A stretch of 64,000 nucleotides of DNA. Source: Conchocele bisecta (Eukaryota > Mollusca > Bivalvia > Lucinida > Thyasiridae). Positions 11,284-22,289 of this stretch are shown here, piece after piece. The stretch lies in the NCBI GenBank assembly GCA_029237695.1, contig CM055279.1, positions 60,709,530 to 60,773,529 on the forward strand, given 5' to 3'. The first letter of the stretch is position 1; each line of letters opens with the position of its first letter. The notes beneath the pieces were generated by a model, which ran no database searches, was not told the origin of the DNA, and saw only the letters and a list, made by a program, of their open reading frames with translations. Made by a program: the position numbers and the translations under genes.

Positions 11284-11872
11284 TTACTAACTAGATTTGT
11301 CAGTAAGCGGGGGCTTACGGAATACCCCCCCCCCACCCCCCCACCCCCCCCCCCCCGCGTCAGCCCTGGCCTAGAATGAATTCCAGCTCGCATACTATCA
11401 TTTTCAGATAAAAGACTATGTCAGCACATATGGAGAGTGCGATGGTGGTTCCAGTTGAAAAAAGCAAACTAGACATTCTAAGTTCGTGACCTTGACCCCT
11501 GGCATAAATGGGGGTCGTAGGTTTGTTGCAGAATGATGTATGAGTGTCAGAGAAGGGCCGGGTAAAATATCACTGCATTCCGCAAAGGAAAAGAGAAGTT
11601 AAAAAGGAAATTTACAATTGTTAAGTTTTCGTTTTTTCTAAGTTTCTAAGTCCGTGACCTTGACCCCTGGCATAAATGGGGGTCGTAGGTTTGTTGCAGA
11701 ATGATGTATGAGTGTCAGAGAAGGGGCGAGTAAAATATGAAAGATTTCCGCAAAGGGAAAGAGAAGTTAAAAGGAAATTGACAATTGTTTTGTGACGGAC
11801 GGAAACACGGACGGACAAGCTGACTCCAGTATACCCCCCCCCCCCACAACTTCGTTGCGGGGTGTATAAATA
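11284..11872 (+). mobile_element. Hairpin-bounded GACCTTGACC repeat element (short copy)
   Basis: Left end ACTAGATTTGTCAGTAAGCG carries the stem-loop GTAAGC-GGGG-GCTTAC and then a long C run (11326-11356). The inside holds two units of about 170 bp, each with TGACCTTGACC (about 11490 and 11660). The right end is a GACGGACGGAC run, 'ctgactccagtata', and a C-run/CAACTTCGTTG/G-run hairpin. The same two ends bound 28107-29574, which defines the element. No ORF of note. Absence of this block at the matching point of the duplicate (53630) and of 27170 supports insertion. Confidence 0.55.
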
Positions 11873-11879
11873 TGAAGGC

Positions 11880-12790
11880 GTACCCTGTAAATCAACAGAA
11901 GTTACATAACATTTACCCCAACGTTAAGTTTATGAACATGCTAAGTTTGTGACCTTGACCTTGGGGTAAGAGTTAGGTGATGGATCGTAGATTTGCTACA
12001 GCATGATAGAGGATCATCGGATGAATGCATGTATGAAATATGAAGACGTTCCCTGTAAATAAACAGAAGTTAAAAACATTTACCCCAACGTTAAGTTTAT
12101 GAACATGCTAAGTTTGTGACCTTGACCCTGGTGTAAGGGTTAGGTGGTGGGTCATGGTCCTCATGGATTTGCTACATCATGATAGAGGGTCATCTGACGA
12201 ATGAATGTATGAAATATCAAGACGTTCCATGAAAGGAAATAGATGTTATAAGAAATTTACCCCAATGTTAAGTTAATCAATGTGCTAAGGTTGTGACATT
12301 GACCTTGGGGTAAGGGTTGGGTGGTGGGTCATGGATTTGCTACAGCATGACAGAGGGTCATCTGAGGAATGCATGTATGAAATAACAAGGTGTTGCATGA
12401 AAGGAAACAGAAGTTATAAGACATTATGATTAACTCATCGTTAAGTTTGTGAATGTGCTAAGTTTGTGACCTTGACCCTGGGGTAAGGGTTGGGTGGTGG
12501 GTCATGGATTTGCTACAGCATGATAGAGGGTCATCTGAGGAATGTATGTATGAAATATCAAGGCGTTCCATGCAAGGAAACAGATGTTATGAGAAATTTA
12601 CCCCAACGTTAAGTTTATGAATGTGCTAAGTTTGTGACCTTGACCTTGGGGTAAGGGTTGGGTGGTGGTTTATGGATTTGCTACAGCATGATAGATGGTC
12701 ATCTGAGGAATGCATGTATGAAATAACAAGGTGTTCCCTGAAAGGAAACAGAAGCTATAAGACATTTACCCCAACGCTAAGTTTGTGGAT
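11880..12790 (+). repeat. Tandem array, about 175-bp unit with GACCTTGACC
   Basis: About five units, each with 'ttaagtttgtgaatgtgctaag', then GTGACCTTGACC, 'ggggtaagggttgggtggtgg', 'gatttgctacagcatgatag' and 'gaaacagaagttataagaca'. Units differ by a few per cent. It is related to, but distinct from, the units at 11480-11800 and 28550-29480. Confidence 0.85.
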
Positions 12791-12837
12791 GATGCCGACA
12801 CCAACACCGACGATCGTGCAGGCAAGCTAAAAATATT

Positions 12838-13080
12838 AAAAAAGACCACCAAAGATCGAGAAAATAATAGCATCACTGGAAGGACGCACCTGGAGAATTT
12901 CTATAGCCGCCACACTGCACTTAACTTCGCTGATGTGAGTTTAAAAATACAAGACATAGTCAAGCGATCCGGGATAATTGGGGAACACGACTACCAGAAC
13001 AAAGTATACATTGCAAGTGTGCATCTAGTGCACCTGTTGCTGTTCCAGGATACAAACACATCTGACACAGCACTGGGTTA
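12838..13080 (+). CDS. Exon-like conserved ORF of unknown function, copy 1
   Basis: Open frame with NNSITGRTHLENFYSRH, FADVSLKIQDIVKRSGIIG and YIASVHLVHLLLF. The same peptide, with only a few replacements, is in the duplicate at 59699-59902, while the sequence upstream differs completely. The composition is protein-like (amphipathic, few low-complexity residues), suggesting a captured exon or the remnant of a mobile-element protein. I do not recognise the family. The flanking non-coding sequence is about as conserved between the copies, so conservation here does not prove constraint. Confidence 0.3.
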
Positions 13081-13114
13081 ATCAAAAGTAAATGTAAAAC
13101 TTAACATAATTCAT

Positions 13115-13297
13115 AACAACCAGATGGCCACAGCCCGCATGTTGAGCCCGCCGAGGCATTTGATGGTATTTTTAAAAACTTTAACGCAGATTTCGGACGG
13201 TAAGACGGACAGATGCACGGACACTCGGACGTCATTGTGATCACTATGTCTCGCTTTCCGCAAGCGGTCTCGCTTTCCGCAAGCGGGCTCGACAAAA
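13115..13297. repeat. Insertion of about 180 bp absent from the duplicate copy
   Basis: Compared with 59960-59980, this segment is extra. It contains a GACGG-type run and ends with two tandem copies of TCTCGCTTTCCGCAAGCGG. It is probably a fragment of a GACGG-ended repeat family. Confidence 0.5.
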
Positions 13298-13499
13298 ATG
13301 GGCAAAATGTGTATAGCTCTCGAAGCGACAGTCGTGCTCAATGACGACCGAGATTGCGAAAATTGGGAATATCACTGAAGATTCTTAGCCTTGTTACTTT
13401 TTCTTAAAATGATCGTAAATGTACTAATACAGTTTCTATAATGCTTTGCTTTTGCCAGTATACTGGTATACCCTCAATACTGAGGCTTATCACCAGTGG

Positions 13500-13715
13500 A
13501 TCATATTTTTATTCAAAAGTACATGTACATACAATCAAATAAAATCGATGTTCCCGGTATTTAGCCGGTACCCATTTACAGCTGGGTGGACTGAAGCAGT
13601 GTGGATAAAGTGTCTTGCCCAAGGACACAACGCATGGCTCCGGTGAGGCTCGAACCCACGACCGTAAGATCAGCAGTGCGACGCCTCAGACCGCTCGACC
13701 ACGCGCTCCTCTATG
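13500..13715 (-). mobile_element. tRNA-derived SINE (copy 1)
   Basis: On the minus strand a tRNA-like head has a box A-like TGGTCGAGCGGTCTGAGG and a box B GGTTCGAGCC (13712 to about 13640). It is followed by the body GTGTCCTTGGGCAAGACAC...CTTCAGTCCACCCAGCTG. The body resembles SINE central domains shared across many metazoans (from memory, not checked). The anticodon arm does not pair well, so this is not a working tRNA gene. A second copy lies at 60180-60385 within the same duplicated block, so it was present before that duplication. Confidence 0.65.
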
Positions 13716-14585
13716 CCTAGGCTATTAATGTACTATATATGAAAAGGAAATATCTAAATTGTATCACTGGTTGAAATAAGAGAAGTGTGACAATGACACC
13801 ATTTAATTATAATAGAGAAGTTGTAACACCCTGCTAGTTGCGGAAAGTAGCTCTGCAATACTACAATATACTACGGTACCGTTTGTAGCATACTAAATCA
13901 TGGTAAAGCTATCAATTGGTAAATTTATTTTCATACACTAACGTCGCCCGTCATAGGTTGTGCCTATTTCATATTACTAAATTATTATATCTGAATAGGA
14001 GCACTTGTAATTTTTAGAACTGGTGGAATAGTGACACAATTATACACTTATTTAATTCCTATAAAGAACATTTTGTGCCTACTGCGTGGGTATGTACCTT
14101 AAACTACCGGCAGTTCGTTGAAGGAGGCCTGTATACAACAGGAGCAGAAACAAGCGATCTTGAACGACTCTGAAGTAAATAAAGCAAATGGCGTAAAACA
14201 ATTACAAGGGACGCAAGCACCGCGGCCAAGGTGAACCACTCAATACGGCCCTTGGTCAAAACGGACCCATGTCACCGATTATGCAAAGAGGATCTGATAC
14301 GAGGGTGGGTCAATAAACAGTGTCACATGATACATCAGTTTGAAAGTATGTATAAAACTACACTTATCGTTCTATATTCCGTCAGGGTAGTCTCTCGTGG
14401 GTTCTATGACAGAATATTCCCGTTGTCGCCATGCCGCAATATTCGTTGCTAAGCAACCGGCGTTGATACATTCGACACTTGCGGTCACGTGTGACTGAAT
14501 GTTATCGAAGCTACTGTAAATGATGCATCGCAAGGACATCGTCAGGAGGGGTGGAACTTCAGAGGCTTCGTACGAACCGCCCATT
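13716..14585. other. Duplicated non-coding block (pair of 60386-60532 and 62700-63465)
   Basis: No gene recognised. The equivalent sequence near 60530-62700 is interrupted by a Tc1 element and a 398-bp insertion; here the empty site is visible near 13860-13875 (gcaatactacaatatacta). The segment 14272-14420 (ccgattatgcaaagaggatctg...) recurs at 41633 and 63150. Confidence 0.6.
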
Positions 14586-14589
14586 TGAC

Positions 14590-15315
14590 TCAACATAATT
14601 GTATGTATTGGAACTCCACAGTCGATGCACATATGGTGACTGAAGGTACTACTCTGGATGGCTTGACACAAACATGGATGGCATTGGCACTAAGGTCCCC
14701 TGTGGATGGACATATGGTGTCTAATATATTACTCTGGATGGCTGGACACAACATGTGGATTTGGAACTCCCCTTGTGGATGGACATAGGTGTCTGAATGT
14801 ACAACACTGGATGGCTTGACACAAACATGTTTGGATTGGAACTCCCCTGTATATCGACATATGGTGTTTGGAGGTACTACTCGGGGTGGCTTGACACAAA
14901 CGTGTATGGATTGGAACTCTCCTGTGGAAGTACACAGGTGTCTGATGGTACTACTCTGGATGGCTCATTACTAAGATGTATGGATTGGAACTCCCCTGTA
15001 GATCGACATATGGTGTCTGAAGGTACTACTCTGGGTGGCTTGACACAAACATGTATGGATTGGAACTCCCCTGTCGATGTACACAAGTGTCTGAATGTAC
15101 TACTCGGGATGGCTTAACACAAACATATATGTATTGGAACTCCCCTGTGGACGGATATATGGTGTCTGAATGTAATACTCTGGGTGACTTGACACTAACA
15201 TGTATGGATTGGAACTCCACTGTGGATGGACATATGGTGTCTGAAGGTACTACTCTGGATGGCTTGACACTAACATGTATGAATTGGAACTCCACTGTCG
15301 ATGGACATATGGTGT
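14590..15315. repeat. 75-bp satellite, forward-oriented part
   Basis: About nine to ten units, consensus words 'ggactacatatggtgtctg', 'actactctggatggcttgac' and 'acaaacatgtatggattgg'. Period is about 75 bp with some length variation. The array directly adjoins duplicated sequence on the left. Minus-strand translation gives VPIHTCLCQAIQSSTFRHHM. Confidence 0.9.
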
Positions 15316-15775
15316 CAAGCCATCCAAAGTAGTATATTCCAATCCATACATCTTTGTGTTAAGCCATCCAGAGTAGTACCATCAGACACCACCTGTGTAC
15401 ATCCACAGGGGAGTTCCAATCCATACACGTTTGTGTCAAACCACCCCGAGTAGTACCTCCAAACACCATATGTCGATCTACAGGGGAGTTCCAATCCATA
15501 CATGTTTGTGTCAAGCCATCCAGAGTTGTACATTCAGACACCATATGTCCATCCACAGGGGAGTTCCAATCCATACATGTTAGTGTCCAGCCATGCAGAG
15601 TAGTATATTCAGACACCATATGTCCATCCACAGGGGAGTTCCAATCACATCCATGTTTGTGTCAAGCCATCCAGAGTAGTACCTACAGTCACCATATGTC
15701 CATCTACAGTGGAGTTCCAATCCATACATGTTACTGTCAAGCCATCCAGAGTAATACCTTCAGACCTATATGTCT
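15316..15775. repeat. 75-bp satellite, inverted part
   Basis: The same unit in reverse orientation, about six copies. The switch occurs inside a unit near 15315 (ggtgtcaagccatcc). It returns to the forward orientation near 15775, where about 140 bp (15775-15915) of forward units follow. Confidence 0.9.
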
Positions 15776-15914
15776 ACTCTGGATGTCTTGACACAAACAT
15801 GGTTGTATGGATTGGAACTCCCCGGTGGATGGAAATATGGTGTCTGAAGGTACTACACGGGATGGCTTGACACGAACATGTATGGATTGGAACTCCCTTG
15901 TGGATGGACATAAG

Positions 15915-16560
15915 GAAATATTATCAAAGTCTGGCAAGGGGTTAAAGAGATATTGTGAACAAAAATAACTTTAACGCATTTGCCTTACAAAACAAGAATT
16001 CCGCCACGGAAGCGGTACTGCGCCTGCCGAGGCATTTGACCGTGAACATTACAAGTAAAGAAATGACATTGACCTTGGGTATTTGGATGTGGGGGTGTGC
16101 GTAATGAAGCATCATCCCTAGACAAACATTGATGTGATATAGTATCAAAGTCTGGCAAGGGGTTAATGAGGTATTCAATGAAAAACAATAACTTTAACGC
16201 ATTTGTGTTACAAAATCTGTGAACATTAAAAGTAAATAAATGACCTTGACCTTCAGAATTTGGATGTGGGGGTGTGCGTAATGAAGCATCATCCCTAGAC
16301 AAACATTGATGTGATATAGTATCAAAGTCTGGCAAGGGGTTAATGAGGTATTCAATGAAAAACAATAACTTTAACGCATTTGTGTTACAAAATCTGTGAA
16401 CATTAAAAGTAAATAAATGACCTTGACCTTCAGAATTTGGATGTGGGGGTGTGCGTAATGAAGCATCATCCCTAGACAAACATTGATGTGAAATATTATC
16501 AAAGTCTGGCAAGGGGTTAAAGAGATATTGTGAACAAAAATAACTTTACAACGCATTTCC
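15915..16560. repeat. Tandem array, 178-bp unit with TGACCTTGACCTT
   Basis: The phrase 'tatcaaagtctggcaagggg' recurs near 15920, 16141, 16319 and 16496, and TGACCTTGACCTT lies between repeats (about 16240 and 16420). The two central units are almost identical; the outer ones are more diverged. A related fragment is at 63470-63510. Confidence 0.9.
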
Positions 16561-16714
16561 CTTACAAAATCGTAGTACTGAAAGTACAGAACATAGGGTA
16601 CTACAAGAATTACTGTCGCGCCTGAAAATGCCTTATCGGTACAAAACATGTTGTAGCAGGATTTGTGTTAAAGTTTCTGCATTACTTTGACATCGCCATG
16701 TTTACTTCTGTTTT

Positions 16715-16939
16715 GTGAATGAAATAGTTGGCCCCGGATCGAGTATATTAAAACATACAACTGACGTCATTGGGGAAACTGCTGACAAAATGTTCAATGT
16801 ATCGAAACCCAAACTTGTTAGAATTTTTTTTGTCATATTTTCAGTACTTGCATTAATATGGGTATTAATATACGCTGGATGTGTTATACTGTCATTAATT
16901 TGTTCCCTGACTGTAATTGATCACTTACCGACTTATTGA
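16715..16939 (+). CDS. Small putative single-pass membrane protein, unknown
   Basis: A 74-codon frame with a polar N-terminus (EIVGPGSSILKHTTD), a lysine-containing middle, and one strongly hydrophobic segment from about residue 36 to 65 (FFVIFSVLALIWVLIYAGCV). Nothing in the surroundings supports it as a gene, and AT-rich DNA often yields such segments by chance. No family recognised. Confidence 0.2.
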   Translation: MNEIVGPGSSILKHTTDVIGETADKMFNVSKPKLVRIFFVIFSVLALIWVLIYAGCVILSLICSLTVIDHLPTY

Positions 16940-17801
16940 CCCCCTTCCCTGAACGTAGAATTGACACTCATGTTGGCGTGTATTGGCCACCATAGACAAA
17001 TGTTAATCAGGCCGAATTCGGGAATGTCACTAAAATCCGCTGTAAATCCATCGATAGAATGAGGATTAACATCAGTTAGACCCACACGTGAGAGTTTTGT
17101 TGCGACACAATCGCGATCATTAAAACATCTGGGTCAGCAGGTAGCTGTAACCTCTCGACGGAGGTCGCTTCCGGTGGAGAGTATTCGTATGGGAGTTAAC
17201 TCTGCCGAAAACTATAGCCTGTTACTAAATTTAGCGATGACCGCACGATTTGTGACGCAAATGGGGGCATCACAACTTGAACGCGCAACAAAATAATCTG
17301 ATGTATTTGTGTACGTAGAACATACGTTGTTGATATTGTTCAGTGCAAGTTGTTTTTCATAATATTATTTTCAATTAGCGGTTGCATATGACAGTTAAAC
17401 GTTGAGTAACACAATGCATTTTTTTGTTATGGTTATTCCAAGATATCACAACGGACTAGCCCATCGAGGGGGGTCTAAGGCATGGCTAACTGTCCGAGGT
17501 GATTCCAATACATAGGTTACCCTATGTGAAAACCGGATGACGCGGATAGCGCCTCTGCTAAAGAAAACCGGACGACACGGACGACGCGGACGAGACGACG
17601 AGACGACGATGCGGACGACGACGCGGGCGACGGAAAAAGCGCCGACTATAGTCGACAAAAATGGCAAAACATAGAAAATTCTTATTTTTGCTAATATCTC
17701 GAATTGTGAGACTTTAGGTTAAATTTCATCATCGAATAGTTGAATAACTTTTTCTGTTTTATATGCGCCTTATAATATTATTTTATTTTCGACCCCCACC
17801 C

Positions 17802-17838
<37 letters not shown>

Positions 17839-17875
17839 ACCACCGTCCTTCTGAACAGCTGGCAACGCCGCCTGC
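16940..17875. other. Anonymous sequence with GAC-rich stretch and poly-C tract
   Basis: No gene recognised. 17520-17640 is rich in GACGACGCGGAC. 17806-17838 is a near-perfect run of C, with i-motif/G-quadruplex potential. The rest is AT-rich. Confidence 0.5.
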
Positions 17876-18045
17876 ATCGCAGTGATGTTTTAAAATAAAT
17901 GCACCATCCAGACACCTATAATTGTGCTACATCAGTTTTCGTGCCCGTATATATAACAAAGTGTAGTTTTTGTCCGACGAATAGGCAGGAAATAGTAGAA
18001 CGTCACTATCCCGTACGCGCGGCAATGACGTAACGATCTTGTTAG
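17876..18045. repeat. Dispersed repeat shared with 41850-42000 and 57740-57850
   Basis: 'catcgcagtgatgtttt', 'ccagacacctataat' and 'cagttttcgtgcccgtata' recur nearly unchanged at 41850-42000, and in part, inverted, at 57770-57840. No coding potential seen. Confidence 0.7.
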
Positions 18046-18320
18046 GGAGGCCTGGCCCCCTCAATATTTCTATAAGAATGCACATCTTCTCATCCTCAAA
18101 CTTTCTGAGAAGGCAGAAAATGGCGTTTCACGCCTCCTAGATTTAAAAAATTTCCGGACCCCCCTACCAACATCGGGCCCCGAGAATGCAGGAAATGGCG
18201 TTTTACGTCTCTTAGATTTTAAAAATGTCCGGGGGAGCATGCCCCCGGACCCACCTACTAACATCAGGCCCTTTGAGCCCTGAGAATGCAGGAAATGGCG
18301 TTTCACGTCTTTAAGTTTAT
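18045..18320. repeat. Short tandem repeat, about 100-115-bp unit (GGCGTTTCACG)
   Basis: About 2.5 units with 'gagaatgcaggaaatggcg', 'tttcacgtct' and 'gggggagcatgcccccgga'. The same family is at 42340-42655, also next to 75-bp satellite. The arrangement repeat, then satellite, then finger array is therefore shared between loci B and C. Confidence 0.75.
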
Positions 18321-18356
18321 ATGTTCCCTGTTTCTGCCAGAATGTTTCTTGTCAAT

Positions 18357-19185
18357 ATGTTAGTGTCAAGCCATCCAGAGTAGTACATTCAGACACCATA
18401 TGTCCATTCCAATACATACATGTTAGTGAATGTAATACTCTGGGTGACTTGACACTAACATGTATGTATTGGAACTCCACTGTGGATGGACATATGGTGT
18501 CTGTAGGTACTACTCTGGATGGCTTGACACTAACATGTATGGAATGGAACTCCCCTGTGGATGGACATATGGGTCTGAAGGTACTACTCTGGATGGCTTG
18601 ACACTAACATGTATGGATTGGAACTCCCCTGTGGATGGACATATGGTGTCTGAATGTACTGCTCCGGATGGCCCGACACAAACATGTATATATTGGACCT
18701 CCCCCGTGGATGGACACATGGTGTCTGAAGGTACGACTTGTGATGGCTCGACAACACCATGTATGGATAGGAACTCCACTGTTGATGGACATATGGTGTC
18801 TGAAGGTACGACTCTGGATGGCTTGACACTAACATGTATGGATTGGAACTCCCCTGTGGATGGACATATGGTGTCTGAAGGTACTACTCTGGATGGCTTG
18901 ACACAAACATGTATGGATTGGAACTCCCCTGTGGATGGACATATGGTGTCTGAAGGTACTACTCTGGATGGCTTGACACAACCATGTATGGATTGGAACT
19001 CCCCTGTGGATGGACATATGGTGTCTGAAGGTACGACTCTGGATGGCTCGACACAAATACATATGGATTGGAACACCCCTGTGGATGGACATGTGGTGTC
19101 TGCATCTACTACTCTGGATGGCTTGACACAAATATGTATGGATTGGAACCCCCAAGTGGATATGGACATATGGTGTCACACCGTG
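18357..19185. repeat. 75-bp satellite, left flank of zinc-finger locus B
   Basis: About eleven units, mostly exactly 75 bp and forward-oriented; the first hundred bases contain a short inverted piece. Because 75 is a multiple of three, several frames stay open over hundreds of bases on both strands (for example 18460-19260 plus and 18510-19169 minus). These are by-products of the period and not evidence of a gene. Confidence 0.9.
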
Positions 19186-20792
19186 ATAATGCCCTGTCGC
19201 ACACAGTACAGGTTCATGTATGTTGTCGATCCCCACTGTGGCTTAGCATGTGTCTGTTGACATTACGACTGGATCTGAACGTCTTATCTGACGCGCTTCA
19301 TACATATGGATGCTCCCTGGTGTGAATATGCATGTGTGTTGAGCACGACTCTCTGAGCAAATGTCTGGTCACGAAACATGTATAAGGACAACCACCGGTC
19401 TGGATGAGCAGCTGTCGTTTGAGGATCCCACTCTGTGTGAAAGTCTAGTCGCAGACACTACATGTCTGTAAATATTACTATTATACTTGGAAGTCTCGTC
19501 TCGCACACACTGTATCTAATGTCAGCTCCTTAGTGCGAATATGCATATGTGTGACGAGTATGACGCTCTGGTCGCAATCGCGTGTATGTGGACGATCACC
19601 AGTCCGGAGGAGCACGTGTTGTTTCAGTTGAATCACAGTGGCACACAGAACACGTATGTGGTTGATCCCCAGTTTGGAGGAGTCTGCTGATATTGCAACG
19701 ATATATAAAGGTACAGTCACACAAACAGCATGTGAATGGATGCTCGCCTGTGTAAATATGCATATGTGTGTCGATCCCCGGTGTGTGTAAGCATCTGTCA
19801 TTTGAGGTGGCTTCCTTGTGGACGAACTCGTCACAACCACTGGCTGTATGACGACGATCCTATGTATGTATGAACATGTGTCGTTTGAGGCTGCCACTGT
19901 TTGTGAATGTCTTGTCACAAACACTACATGTATGGGGGCGATCCCCCGTATGTATGAACATGTGATGTTTGGGGCTGCCACTATGTGTGAATGTCTTGTC
20001 ACAAACAATACATTTATGAGGACGATCCCCCGTATGTATGAGCATGTGCTGTTTGAGGTTGCCACTGTGTGTGAATGTTTTGTCACAAACACTACATGCA
20101 TGGGGACGATCCCCCGTATGTATGAGCATGTGCTGTTTGAGGTGGCCACTGTGTGTGGATGTCTTGTCACCAACACTACATGTATGGGGGTGATCCACCG
20201 TATGTATCAACATGTGCCGTTTGAGGCTGCCTCTCTGTGTGAATGTCTTATCACAAACAATACATGTGTGTGGACGATCTCCCGTATGTATGAACAAGTG
20301 TCATCTGAGGTTGTCACTGTGTGTGAATGTCTTTTCACAAACACTACATGTATGGGGACGATCCACCATATGTATGAACATGTGCCGTTTGAGGTGGCCA
20401 CTCCGTGTGAATGTCTTGTCGCAAACACTACATGTATGTGGGCGATCCCCCGTATGTATGAACATGTGCTGTTTGAGGTTGCCATTCTGTGTGAATGTCT
20501 TGTCACAAACACTACATGTGTGGGGACGATCCCCCGTATGTATGAGCATGTGCTGTTTCAGGTGGCCTCTCTGTATGAATGTCTTGTCACAAACACTACA
20601 TGTGTGGGGACGATCCCCTGTATGTATGAACATGTGCTGTTTGATGCTGCTACTGTGTGTGAATGTCGTATCACGTATGTGGCTCCTCCCCGGTGTGAAT
20701 ATAAGCAAAAGGTTGCTACAGTTTAGGAAGGTCTTGTCACACGCGATTCATTTATGTGGCCGCTTCATGGTTTGATCCATCCTACACAACAT
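19186..20792 (-). pseudogene. C2H2 zinc-finger array gene, locus B (about nine fingers)
   Basis: Paralogue of locus A. The start at 20792 begins MLCRMDQTMKRPHK, as in A and C. Here the first Cys codon of finger 1 is TGA (HK-stop-IACDKTF), and finger 2 has lost its CxxC (RDTTFTHSSS). Otherwise the frame continues to 20301 with three full fingers and a partial one. A TGA in the helix of the next finger (NLR-stop-HLFIH, about 20299) interrupts it. Five more fingers (20297-19860) follow in the same frame, one with CSVGD replacing the second Cys. Beyond 19860 only decayed fingers remain (LKQHVLLRTGDRPHT near 19600). It is shorter than A or C. No effector domain seen. Confidence 0.75.
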
Positions 20793-21250
20793 CACTTTTG
20801 AGAGTTTTGGTTATCAACAGTCAGTTGCATGTTTATTTATCTCCTGAAGTAAACAATTGTCGAAACGTGAACCATAATAGGACGCGGTCATCACATCGGG
20901 CAGTTCTGCTGCTGTTTGTATGTGACCTGAAAAAAAGAAATTCGGGTGTAATATATATTGACATTGTGTGACATAGGACTTTACAGCAATGGTAACATGT
21001 CTCCAATAAGTATGGTGAAGTATTTCACTTAGAGTATAGTATTTATGTCTCTGGTATGGTCAACTCGCATATGGACAAGAAGCCTAAGGTATATATTTGA
21101 AAGGTATATATTTGCATATATTGGTCTTATCATATATTTAATGTAATAAAAACACGACTTATCACATGATAGTGATCATAATACCACATAATGCCACATG
21201 AACAAGTTTAATATCACACAGTTTTATAAGTCGGAATTTAATTCCATGCC
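20793..21250. other. Conserved upstream flank of zinc-finger locus B
   Basis: Matches 8301-8700 and 45758-46050. Near 21255 the match to locus A jumps from the region around 8700 to that around 10905, so about 2.2 kb, including the long-TIR element, is missing here. Confidence 0.55.
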
Positions 21251-22040
21251 CATTTTTGATATTTGACCTCTACTTGTGATCTTATCCTTGGACGCAGACA
21301 CGTGTGTATAGAACGCGACACATGACAATCTTTTGCAGCAAATCGTTTCAACATAATATATAAGATATACATGGTGGAAACGACACCTAATGCTCAATTT
21401 TTGAACTTCGACTATGTATGAGCTTTACTTTGGACGTTTGCACGCGGGCACGCGAGACATATCGTGTCATCATGGCACACATTTGTGACATATCATTTGA
21501 ATATGCATTCATCCGTTTAGATGATATACGGCGGAAACGAAATCTCATGAGCACCTTTGTCATTTAACCACTGAGTGTGACCTTGACCTTGGATGTAGGT
21601 GCATGGTGGGTATTGAAAGCGACAAATCGCCTCATCATGACAAACATTTGCAGCGAATGACTTGCAAATAAATTTATCGGATTAGAAGAGAAATTGTCTG
21701 CGCATTATTTTACCTTTGGTCTCTCTCTACGTGTGACTTCGACCTTGGACGCGACACATCGAATAATCATGACAAACATTTATTGAAAATTATTTGAAAG
21801 TCCATGAATCGGCGTAGGATATATAGTGCAGAAATTTGACATTTGACCTCCAAGTGTGACATCAACGTTGTAGGTAGACATGTAGGGGTATTGATACGAC
21901 ACATGGTCATCATGGCAAACATTTATGGATAATTATTTCAAATCTAGTCATCATTTTAGAAGATATACAGCGGAAACGAAATTTATCCCGTGAACACAGT
22001 GAGTATGTGCCGTGAAACACAGTGCCGTGAAACATTTTTG
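21250..22040. repeat. Diverged tandem array, about 110-150-bp unit, 'tgacctc/tgaccttg...ggaaacga'
   Basis: About five degenerate units, each with a TTTGACCTC or TGACCTTGACCTT start, a 'cgacacat...catgacaa' middle and 'agatatacggcggaaacga'. The first unit matches 10906-11040 and 53250-53370. Confidence 0.65.
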
Positions 22041-22140
22041 ATATCCTGTCAATACGACATATTCACTGCGTATGAATATGTGCAGTGACTGGGGTTATTT
22101 TGTTTGCATTTTAAAGCCATTTGTAGGTGTTGACGGGATA

Positions 22141-22289
22141 AATAGAATAGTAGGTTAGTGCCGTGAATGGGAAAACTATCTGGCGCGGCACGGAAACGGG
22201 ATGTGCTCGGCATAGCCTCGTCCATCCCGTTTCCTAAGCATTGCCAGATATGTTTTCCCATTCACGGCACTAACCTACTATTCTCTATT
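22141..22289. repeat. 149-bp near-perfect palindrome (foldback)
   Basis: Arms 22141-22203 and 22223-22289 are inverted copies over about 63 bp with few mismatches (for example GTGCCGTGAATGGGAAAAC against GTTTTCCCATTCACGGCAC). They enclose a 19-nt loop. It could be a foldback transposon remnant or yield a long hairpin RNA. No coding content. Confidence 0.85.

Noticed and set aside
13640..13712. Functional tRNA gene
   Set aside because: The anticodon stem does not pair and a SINE body follows directly. Annotated as a tRNA-derived SINE.
18460..19260. Open frames of 266 (plus) and 219 (minus) codons in the 75-bp satellite
   Set aside because: Products of a period divisible by three. The finger-like residues on the minus strand are treated as decayed remnants, not as a gene.
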